From an uncultured Clostridium sp. (lineage in GTDB: Bacteria > Bacillota > Clostridia > Peptostreptococcales > Peptostreptococcaceae): a DNA stretch of 8,919 bases. The position numbers and the translations under genes were made by a program. Below the pieces are notes generated by a model that saw only the letters and a program-made list of their open reading frames with translations, was not told the DNA's origin and did no database searches. Each line of letters begins with the position of its first letter. Positions within the stretch are counted from its first letter, which is position 1. The stretch spans positions 1-8,919 of the forward strand of contig CALEBD010000359.1 of the NCBI GenBank assembly GCA_937944945.1, read 5' to 3'. This document shows, one piece after another, positions 1-7,263 of this stretch.

Positions 1-1667
1 GTTTTGCTTACTATAGGAGCAGTATTACGAACTTGAGTTCTTAATAAATTATTATGACTTGAACTATCTAGATTTACACTTCCCTCATATGCACCAATAT
101 ATTTCTTTTCTACTTTAGTATAACCAGGAAGATTGTATTCACTCATACGAATTTCAACTGTATTATCTGGAGTAGCTATAAGTAATCTATAATGTTCTGG
201 AATTTCTACAAAAGCTTCTACACCAACCCCACTACTATCTTGAGATGAGGTAGTACCGTCTTCCCACTTAGTCCAGTCGTTTGCTTTTAAGTATTTCTTA
301 GTATTATCCGTATTGCTGATAGTACACCCTCTCATCTTACTCTGGATAGGAAGTGTTTTATGCATTTCCATATTACCAGTACGTACACCATCAGGACTAG
401 AACTATTAGCTAAGTCAAACTTAACACCATACCACAGTTCGTTTTCATTTCTACTAAGCTTACCAATCTCTTCATCAAGAGTAACTGCAGCACTTATAGC
501 ACTAGGACTATCTGCTAAGTAATTAGTACTTGATAAGTCAGGCATTTCATTAGCTTCAGTTAAACCTACCTTGTCATTTACTTTAAGTATAGTACTTCTA
601 AGCTCTGTAATATCTTGATTTAAAGCTGTCTCTAAACTGTCAATATTACCTTGAAGTTCTGTATCCTTAGCTTTTAATCCGTTTACAGCTGCTTCTCTAG
701 CAATCTTTTCATCATTAATAGCATCGGGAAGAGTTTCGTTGATAGCTATCTTCTCAGCACCAGTCATTAAACCAGCGACAGTATTAGTAGCAGGAGTAAT
801 AGTAATATCAGCTAAAGTAGACTATACATATTTACCTCCACTCTTTTCTACTCCAGTAAGACTGATAGTAATGTTATTAACATCTGTCTGATCTAACTGG
901 AATGTACTTAATAAATTATCTGGCATAGAACCAACTACATTCTCCATAGCTTTACCCTTACCGCCATCATAAGCAGTACCAGTAATATCACCAATGATAA
1001 TAGCATTAGAATCAATGTGTACCCATTGTGAACCAGACCATCTAAATTGATAGCTTACTTCACCAGGAGTTATATTAACATAGATTTTATCTCTTTCACC
1101 TACTATAGGAGTTTCATGTTCAGCATCTGCATATAACTGTATATTCTAAAGTACTCCAGTAGGAGATACAGTATAAGTAGCATATGCATCCATCACATCA
1201 TCAACATATGAAGGCAATTGACTAGCAGGTACTTTACCATTGCCATCAAGTTCAGCAAGACCATTAGGTTGACCTTTTAATGCTTTGAAGTCTTGTAAGT
1301 CTTCATTCACATCATCAATCTTAGTATCCAGTCTATCTACTTGAGCTTTTACAGCAGCATCACCTTTATTAATAGCATCTACTATACTACTACCTTTAAA
1401 GTAGTTATTGCTACTATTGTCAGGCAAAGATATAATGTCACTATTCTTATCATAGTTTAAACCAACAGATTGGACAATCTCTTTAATGTGAGTCCATTGG
1501 TCTACATTAGCATCTCTATTCAGTGGTATCCATTTCTTAAGATCAGGACTATATGACTTAATAACATTACCAGTACTGTCTGTTGCTAAGTCAATCCAGT
1601 AAGAAACCTCTTTAGGATTTGGAGCATACTTAGATGCTATGAAATTAGGATTTTCTTGTTTAACCAT
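1..1667 (-). CDS. Fibre / receptor-binding protein with shared N-terminal anchor (3' end outside window)
   Basis: ATG at 1667. About 555 residues are visible, running off the window. TAG codons lie at residues 174 and 282. N-terminal ~1-52: FIASKYAPNPKEVSYWIDL, homologous to the coiled-coil fibre N-terminus. Residues ~100-140 are a short coiled coil, then the fibre motif GLAELDGNGKVPASQLPSY. Around 174-240 is a beta module (YQFRWSGSQWVHIDS ... GDITGTAYDGGKG). Near 290-305 is ITPATNTVAGLMTGAEK, akin to a module in the S74 fibre. A helical stretch at ~305-350 follows, and from ~440 a globular domain with KMRGCTISNTDNT, YLKANDWTKWEDG and VEAFVEIPEHYRLL. I recall similar sequences in Bacteroidales phage tail proteins but cannot name the family. 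The first 13 bases before ATG lie in a 14-bp palindrome. There is no clear Shine-Dalgarno. Confidence 0.85.
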
Positions 1668-1679
1668 ATTTGCAAATAT
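1666..1679. repeat. 14-bp perfect palindrome at the fibre gene start
   Basis: ATATTTGCAAATAT reads the same on both strands and its last two bases are the first two of the start codon. It could be an operator-like site or could sequester the start codon in the mRNA. No partner protein is known from the window. Confidence 0.5.
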
Positions 1680-1729
1680 TTAATAATTAAATAATCTCCT
1701 GTTCTGGAGTATTGTATTCTTTCTATCTC

Positions 1730-1752
1730 GTATATTCATCATTGAAATATAC
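1730..1752. repeat. Inverted repeat, 7-bp perfect stem, 9-base loop
   Basis: GTATATT and AATATAC are perfect reverse complements flanking a 9-base loop. On the coding strand the hairpin starts 14 bases after the TAA of the preceding gene. No T-run follows, so a canonical intrinsic terminator is not supported. It may be an mRNA 3'-end stabiliser or a chance AT-rich dyad. Confidence 0.5.
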
Positions 1753-1760
1753 AATATTGT
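1751..1760. repeat. 10-bp perfect palindrome
   Basis: ACAATATTGT lies between the gene stop at 1766 and the 1730-1752 hairpin, overlapping the hairpin by two bases. It is AT-rich, so chance is possible. Confidence 0.4.
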
Positions 1761-1765
1761 TTTCA

Positions 1766-2606
1766 TTATGTTATTGGATTTAATGCTACAACTTGACCAG
1801 CTTCAGTCTTATCAAAGTAATTAACTACAGCAAACTCTTCGTCTGCCGCACTACCATCCCTACTGGTTACATAACTTCTAATAAATTGCTAACCTCTCTT
1901 TTCACTATTACCTGCTACGTATCCATATACAAATGCGGTACTTATACTATCGTTGTATATAGTTCCATTCTCATTCATAGCAATTACTTTAATAATTCCT
2001 TCTTCAGTCATAGTGTTAGTATTAATACATTTAGAACTAGCCTACGGAATTATAACCCCATTTATGTTTGTTTGCTAGTTCCATACTTTATACTACTTAT
2101 CATCTACTGTAATATAGCCATTAACAGAAGGTACTAAATGACCTTTATACTAAAGATCTCTTTGTATAATTAGATTAGGCATACCTTCTACACTATCGTC
2201 TACTTGGTTAATCTTATACCATCTACCATTGTAATTAACGGCTTCTCCAACCCATATTTTATTAGGCATACCTTCTTCATACACCCAACCATCTTTATCA
2301 GCGAATACAAATGATTGAGTAGGTACTCCCATATCGGCGCCACTCATCTGATATGCTTTTACTATTACTCCTCCTTTGTAGGCAGTACATTCAACAGTTA
2401 CAATACCGTCTTCTTTTGTACCATACCAGTTTCCTCTAAGCTATACAATTAACTATTCTGGCATAGTTAAACTAGGGTCATTAGTATATACATCTTGAAC
2501 TGATTTAATGTCTATCATTACACATTCTGCTCCAGATTGAGTATTATCACCTAGTTCTCTTTTGTAGGGGAACTGCTCGTCCCCCTGCTATACCTAACTC
2601 TAACAT
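1766..2606 (-). CDS. Beta-rich structural protein of unknown function, ~279 aa, with a 1-base frameshift near its start
   Basis: The start ATG overlaps the upstream TAA (TAATG) and follows an AGGAG, giving MLELGIAG. A G5 run (2581-2585) has one base too many. Removing one G gives MLELGIAGDEQFPYKREL and continues GDNTQSGAECVMIDIKS to a TAA at 1766-1768. Unshifted, the frame ends at TGA (2547-2549) after 19 codons. Seven in-frame TAGs follow (2441, 2453, 2150, 2093, 2075, 2042, 1889). The protein is rich in short beta segments with Trp and Gly (RGNWYGTKEDG, NYNGRWYKINQVDD, NKIWVGEAVNYNG) and ends FDKTEAGQVVALNPIT. A partly repeated GMPN-containing stretch (EEGMPNKIW, EGMPNLIIQ) is visible. I recognise no family. 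The location suggests a baseplate or fibre-associated role. Confidence 0.78.
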
Positions 2607-3075
2607 TACTCACTCTCCTCATCAATAATATTATACGTCATACCAGCTACTTTAGTAAGCTGATTATATTCAGCTTCAGTACCAGTCCATATAGGTAATG
2701 ATATCTTACCATTATTAGCACTAGGTAACGCTAAAACAACGCCAGTACCTTTGTTCATTGCCTGTTGTACTGGATCTAATACAGATATCTTATTCTCACG
2801 AATCAGTTTATTTATTAACTGAGTAATGTACTCTTCATCAAGCAGCTCACCAACATTACCAAGATTATTTTCAATACTAGTAATCTTATTGTTAATGCTA
2901 GTTATGTTCTGCTCAATATCATTTATACTAGATTCAAGATTAGTAATTCTATTATTAACAGTTTTATAGGAGCTTTATAGTTCTAATCCTTTTCAGCTAC
3001 AACCATGTATTCACTACCTTCAAGATTGCGCTTAGGATCTAGCTCCAATATCTTTATGCCATCACATTTATTCAT
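2606..3075 (-). CDS. Small coiled-coil structural protein, broken by a 1-base frameshift
   Basis: It starts at ATG (MNKCDGIKILELDPKRNLEG), six bases after the preceding TAA. Residue 31 is a TAG. The frame then shifts at an A4 run on the coding strand (2962-2965): before it the reading is EKD-Q-NYKAPIK, and after it TVNNRITNLESSINDIEQ continues in another frame. One extra A would give a continuous protein of about 156 residues. Without it the first frame ends at TAA (2923-2925) after 50 aa. The downstream part is a short coiled coil (ITSINNKITSIENN) followed by a compact C-terminus with LPIWTGTEAEYNQLTKVAG, ending EESE and TAA in a TAATG overlap. Function is unknown. The EYNQLTK segment resembles short fibre-associated proteins, but I cannot name a family. 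Confidence 0.72.
2615..2619 (-). promoter_or_regulatory. Shine-Dalgarno-like AGGAG for the gene starting at 2606
   Basis: AGGAG on the coding strand sits eight bases upstream of the ATG at 2606, inside the end of the previous gene. It is the clearest SD-like site in the window, since most other starts here have only AT-rich leaders. It supports the ATG that requires a later frameshift, rather than a start inside the shifted frame. Confidence 0.5.
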
Positions 3076-3080
3076 AACTA

Positions 3081-3986
3081 TTACTCTTTAAAGAACCCAC
3101 TAGGAGCACTTACTTTATTAAATACAACACTATCAGTAGTAGCTAATGACAATTGAGCTCTAGTAACTACATGAGGATTATCTCTTCTAGCAGCATGAGT
3201 ATCAATAGCATTCTATGCATTAGTAATTAACTGTTTAAGCTCATTAATTTGGGATTGCAGATTATTATCTGCATTAGTTCTATTAGTAATCTCTTGGTTA
3301 ATTAACTCAGTAAGATCAGTAATTTTACCATCTACGTAGGTCTTAAGTTCATTCTTAGCTTTAGTGATTTCACTATTTATATAGCTTCTTAAATCACTAA
3401 TCTATTGGTCAATCTTACTATCTAACTCTTGTATATTCTAAGTTAATTCAGTAATTTTCTGTTGAATAGAACTTAAATCTCCGCCTATTACTTCAGTTAT
3501 ATCTTGACGTATTTCTTCAATACTAGAATTGATGTTAGTAATATCTTGGTTTATATCATCAATGTTGTTATTGATATCTGTAATATCCTACTTGATATTA
3601 TTAATATCACCTTTGATATTATTAATCTCATTTCTAATATTGTTAATCTGAGTAGTTAACTCTTCTACTTTCTAATTAATATACTACCACAGTTTATTAA
3701 CTTCTTCTTTCAGTTCATCTTTAAACTCAGCTAATTCATTTCTGATTTCAGTTATAGAATCATTAATAAACTGTTCTATCTAATCAAGAGCATTATTAAT
3801 ATAATCAATGATAGCATCTACTTGTTTATCATTCAGATCAAGCATCTCCCATGTATTAGTATCATTACGATAATATCTAATACAACCACCATAGTAGTTA
3901 GAAGTAACGTCAATCCAATAATCTACCTCTAAAGGATTGGGTTGTACATCTGATGCTCTAAATCTAACTATCTCTCTCTGTAACAT
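3081..3986 (-). CDS. Coiled-coil tail fibre protein lacking its S74 chaperone, 301 aa
   Basis: ATG to TAA, 301 residues with seven in-frame TAGs (low coordinates 3780, 3684, 3672, 3588, 3438, 3402, 3213). Residues 1-52 form an N-terminal module (FRASDVQPNPLEVDYWIDV) shared with the other fibre at 1667-1. Residues ~70-255 are almost wholly heptad-like coiled coil, with Ile/Leu spacing such as INNIKGDINNIKQDITDI and ELDSKIDQQISDLRSYI. The C-terminus has the tail-fibre motif HAARRDNPHVVTRAQLSL, then TTDSVVFNKVSAPSGFFKE, then TAA. The last residues match the sequence just before the S74 Ser in the fibre ending at 6889. It begins three bases after the peptidase stop with no clear Shine-Dalgarno. 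The long coiled coil suggests a trimeric fibre shaft, while the anchoring role of the N-terminus is inferred. Confidence 0.88.
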
Positions 3987-3989
3987 ATA

Positions 3990-4436
3990 TTATGCTTTAA
4001 ATGTTGTTATTTTATCTTCTGTGCCATCATCATATACATCGATATGAACCCATGATACACCATCCTCCAAACGTATTTTACACGGTAATAACAAAGGTTT
4101 AGCCTTTATTATCTCTCTTATTTCTTCTGCAGTCTTATCATCACAAGTAAAGTCAATAGCATTACCTGTTATATGTGCAGACACGTATACTCCTTTCTTA
4201 CTCTTTACTAAAGGGCATAGATTGCAACGCATACCTCTTTGATGCATATTACCAATATTAATATGCATTGGCATACGTAAGATATCAGTACGTAGACACA
4301 GTAGTACATGTAGTAGCTATGTACTTAAGAACATCCATGATTGTTCTCCAAATTTACCATATATGTGATTACATACTAATTCCTTTACATCAAAGTAAGG
4401 TTTAAGCTGTTTAATTATTTCTTCTCTAGGCATCAT
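3990..4436 (-). CDS. M15-family zinc peptidase (peptidoglycan endo-/carboxypeptidase), virion-associated
   Basis: 148 residues from ATGATG to TAA, with one in-frame TAG read as Gln40. The N-terminal ~60 residues are helical (EIIKQLKPYFDVKELVCNH ... LLHVLLCLRTDIL). The catalytic part has VSAHITGNAIDF with H88 and D95 seven apart, and SWVHIDV with H131. That is the H-x6-D ... H zinc-ligand pattern of M15 D,D-peptidases, which cut peptide cross-links in cell walls. C71 and C74 form a CNLC pair. Standard-code reading would start this protein at the internal Met of MPMHIN, losing 54 N-terminal residues. The helix before that Met and the start overlap with the upstream gene support the longer form. 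Translation may begin at either of two adjacent ATGs. The gene lies among fibre genes, so local wall digestion at infection is more likely than holin-linked lysis, though this is inferred. Confidence 0.88.
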
Positions 4437-4602
4437 TGTTATTTGCAATTAGAGCCTCACCAACTAGATTGGCTGCTACGTTCATACCAAATTGTTTAGT
4501 ATCGTTATCTATCTCACTTACCTTCACGTTGATTTGAAGGAGCAGAAGATATATCTGCTCCAACAATTCTCTATCTGTCATATGTGCTAAGTATGGATTC
4601 AT
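4411..4602 (-). CDS. Small conserved-looking protein of unknown function, 63 aa
   Basis: ATG-initiated frame, 63 residues, ending in TAA. The sequence starts MNPYLAHMTDRELLEQIYL and is mostly helical and amphipathic (LLEQIYLLLLQINVKVSEID), with no signal peptide or recognised motif. The start is set by a TAATG overlap with the BACON gene stop, which is typical of translational coupling. An in-frame TAG at 4426-4428 lies six codons before the TAA. If TAG is sense, the protein ends QRRNN and the gene overlaps the peptidase gene by 26 bases. If TAG ended it here, the overlap would be 11 bases. Its position between the BACON protein and the peptidase suggests a tail-associated accessory or chaperone role, but function is unknown. 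Confidence 0.75.
4539..4561. repeat. Intragenic inverted repeat, 8-bp perfect stem, 7-base loop
   Basis: GGAGCAGA and TCTGCTCC are perfect complements separated by seven bases. The repeat lies within the 63-aa gene over the codons for LLEQIYLLLL. It is relatively GC-rich for this sequence and could form a hairpin in the mRNA between the BACON gene and the peptidase gene. Confidence 0.5.
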
Positions 4603-6896
4603 TAAATAGTAATGGTTTGTTCTCCAGTTTCTAACTAGAAGCTTTCGACTAACTTATAACGATCATTCTCTCGTACATATATATTAGCTAATTCTCCAGC
4701 ATAAATGGTTCCTCTATTTATAGTTAACCCAGTAGAAGTTTTCCATGTAACTGTATTGGGTACCGTAAAACTTAAATATACATTTGGACCTTCAACAGGA
4801 GTAATACCAGCTGGAAATAGAAATGCAGTATCATATCTTAAACTTGTGATAGTTAATTTATTAACTACTTCCTCTGCTTTCCCATCTTGAATAACATTTA
4901 CAAATGCTTGAGCTCCACTCTCTGCTTGAGTTAAAGTAATCTTAGCAGTTCTCTAGGCAGTTGTTGAGTTCTATGCTACATATATATATATGGTATTGGT
5001 TGTAGTTCTCACAGCAGCAACCCAAGAATTATTCGACGAGAATTCATAATCTAGAGATTCTGTAGTTTCACTACCGTCGCTTTTAAGTACAGTCTTATAA
5101 GATTGCACTGTAAGAGTCTCATTAGTTTCTGCTGCAGTTACACTTAAATTCGTTGGAGTTACGTTAAACGTATATGTAGGAGTATAACCGCTTTGATTAA
5201 TATAAATATAACATTCTAATCCAGATTCAGCTTGAGTCAATGTAAGAGTACCAGATCTAGATGAACTACTAGTATTATGTTGAACAGTATAACTGGTTCC
5301 ACTTACAGTTAACCAACTCGGAGAGTCAGAAGACATAGTATATTCAGCAAATTTTTCTCCGTTCTTTCTACCCTTTACAGACGCTCCTCCAGAGAACCCT
5401 GTAGTCTTAGCTGGAACATCATATGTTATAGATTGTCTCCAATAAGCATCTTCATTCGGTTCTGAAGATTTCCTTATTTGCCATGAATACGTATCTGCAG
5501 CTTTAGCATCTTGACTAACATTAACAGTAAGTGTCTTACCAGAACCACTCTGAGTTAATACTACTTTACCACTTCTTGTAGAACCAGTATTATCAGATGC
5601 ACTGATAGTAACTTTACTACTAGTAGTAGAAGTAGTTATCCAACTAGGTTTACTAGACACACTCCAAGATTGACTACTACCATTCTTAGTAGATATTACA
5701 GGTATATTGACAGCAGTTCCATTAGTAGAGAAATCCCACGGGAAGCTTGCACTAGTATCTGAAGTACTACCACCTTCCCAAGTAAATACATACGTATCTG
5801 CAGGTGGAGTATACCCTGTTTGGGTTAATTCGGCATAGTCTCGTTTACCAGATTCATCCTAATCAAAATATACTTTAGCAGTTCTACCAACAGTACTAGT
5901 AGTTGATTGTATAGTAAACGTAGAAGTACTCTTGTTGAATGAAGCCCATGAAGGTAATGTACTGCTATCAATACTATAACTAACATCTCTATACCAACTG
6001 CCATTAAGAGTCTCATAAGAGGTAATAGTAACTGTACCACTACCTCCACCAGAACCTACACTGACTTGATGTGGATTAACTGAGAATACATAATCCCATA
6101 CATCTGGAGATTCACCAGCAGCTTGAGTAACAGTACAAGTAGCAGATTTACCACTATAAGTTGCAGTAATAGTTGCGGTTCTACTGGATGTAGATGTATT
6201 CTCTCCTAATGTTAAAGTACTAGGTGAAGCCGTACTACTAAGACTACCTAAGTTAGTAGACAATGTAGGATTACCTGTTTCTTCAGTAACATCACCACTC
6301 TCCCAATATATAGTTCTCTTAGCACTAGCTGTAATAGTAGAAGTACCTCCACTACTAGATACACTAGTAGGATTAGCTGATACAGTTATTACCCATTCAC
6401 CATATGAACTAACATCATCTCCACTTTGTGACAAACTAATAGTAGCAGTTTTATTAGACTCATTCTGAGTTATAGTAACTGTACCTGTTCTATTTGAAGT
6501 AATTTCATTAGCAGAAGCACTTACTGTAGTTCCACTTAAAGAGAATCCAGTACCAGATATAGTAGTAGACTTTAATGATACACTAGTATCACCACTCTAT
6601 TCTACTCCATCTAATACTTTTCTTTTATAAGAACTAACAGTAAAAGTCTTACTACCACCACCAGCTCCAAATGACATACTAGTAGGTGATACTGTTAAGT
6701 AGTAATTCCAAGTCTCTACCTTCTTACGTATATCATCTATCTTTACACATTCATTAGCTCCATAAGTAGAAGCATTATCAATAACGATTAATGAATTAAT
6801 AGCTAAAATCTAGGTCTTAGTAGGGCATTCTGTCCCACTCTTACCTAGACTAAGCTTACTTAATATCATAGAATATGTTGCTATTTCATTACTCAT
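4602..6896 (-). CDS. Multi-BACON-domain structural protein, 764 aa
   Basis: One open frame from ATG to TAA when TAG is Gln. The in-frame TAGs fall at residues 29, 100, 346, 642, 648 and 754. Residues 1-62 form a mixed N-terminal domain beginning MSNEIATYSMILSKL. Residues ~63-672 form about six Ig-like repeats of 90-105 residues. Repeats typically contain a Trp/Tyr start, a Gly/Ser/Thr-rich turn, and a closing strand of the form SRxGTxTLTQxESG...VxQxG, which is the BACON hallmark. The last ~92 residues are a different beta-rich domain (LTITSLRYDTAFLF onwards). BACON domains are associated with carbohydrate or mucin binding in Bacteroidales and their phages, so a role as a virion adhesin or tail decoration is inferred. 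The start overlaps the preceding stop (ATGAGTAA) and the stop overlaps the next start (TAATG), which fixes both ends. The total length is an exact multiple of three, so no indel is needed. Confidence 0.92.
4881..6710 (-). repeat. About six tandem BACON-like Ig repeats (protein level)
   Basis: The repeats lie at roughly residues 63-160, 168-261, 267-361, 366-464, 468-570 and 574-672 of the BACON protein. Closing strands include GTVTITQNESNK, GKVVLTQSGSGK, GTLTLTQAESGLE and AKITLTQAESGAQ. The DNA is too diverged for a simple tandem repeat, so this is a domain-level repeat. Repeats 4 and 5 are the least regular at their starts, and their boundaries are approximate. Confidence 0.8.
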
Positions 6897-7263
6897 GTTG
6901 CTTATTCTTTAAAGTTTCTATTTCAGCTTTAAGCTTTTCAATCTCATCCTTAAGCATCTTAACTCCTTCAATAGCTAATACACCTAACATTTCATACTCT
7001 ACCTTCTTAACCTTAACATACTCTTTACCATCCCTAGTGAATGATTCAAACTGTTCAGGATTATTTACTTCAGATTTAGAAGTAATGCTTTCATCTACTA
7101 TATCTTTAAAACCTAATTCCTCTAAATCCTATGCTACAGTACCTATTTGTTTCTAATCATTCATTATAAATGATACAGTAGGTATAGAACATATCTAGAC
7201 TAGAGTATAGTCTAAAGGTTTAATATCTGATTTTAAACGAGCATCAGATTCTTTGAAGAAACC
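6889..7263 (-). other. S74 self-cleaving chaperone domain
   Basis: This segment encodes the last ~125 residues of the upstream fibre. The diagnostic SDxRLK motif has Ser at 7246-7248 and Lys at 7231-7233, the +5 spacing of the S74 Ser-Lys dyad. After it come an AQDLEELGF motif, a KVKKVEYEMLGVLAIEG helix and a terminal coiled coil. The Gln of AQDLEE is written as TAG (7129-7131). The autocleavage point is inferred to lie just before the Ser, by family analogy. Confidence 0.88.

Larger units (their letters stand above)
1668..1765 (-). promoter_or_regulatory. Only true intergenic gap; probable transcription boundary
   Basis: These 98 AT-rich bases separate the seven-gene overlapping block from the second fibre gene and contain two dyads plus most of a third. 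An AATATTTG near the start codon is one base off the Bacteroidetes -7 consensus TAnnTTTG, but it is too close to the ATG to be convincing, and no matching -33 box was seen. The region is a plausible place for a terminator or promoter on positional grounds only. Confidence 0.4.

Noticed and set aside
313..522. Open frame on the plus strand
   Set aside because: Antisense to the continuous fibre frame of the 1667-1 gene. Low-complexity translation and no recognisable motif.
1668..1690. Bacteroidetes-type promoter before the 1667 gene
   Set aside because: Only a one-mismatch -7 box touching the start codon, with no -33 partner. Too weak to call.
1793..2137. 114-codon open frame on the plus strand
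   Set aside because: Lies opposite the minus-strand 2606-1766 gene, whose frame contains several TAGs. The plus translation is Ser/Tyr/Ile-rich noise.
3081..3986. Diversity-generating retroelement variable repeat in the fibre genes
   Set aside because: No near-identical template/variable repeat pair and no reverse transcriptase in the window. The repeats in this gene are coiled-coil heptads.
4705..4890. Plus-strand open frame
   Set aside because: Antisense to the C-terminal domain of the BACON protein.
4980..4991. (AT)6 microsatellite as a phase-variation switch
   Set aside because: Only 12 bases, in frame, encoding an ordinary beta strand (IYIYV). No sign that it is out of frame.
5825..6049. 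Leu/Val-rich minus-strand frame that looks like a small membrane protein
   Set aside because: It is the BACON coding region read in a shifted frame. The in-frame BACON protein continues through it uninterrupted with TAG at 5859-5861.
6875..7156. Plus-strand open frame with a hydrophobic, signal-like start
   Set aside because: Antisense to the S74 domain, whose minus-strand frame is unmistakable.
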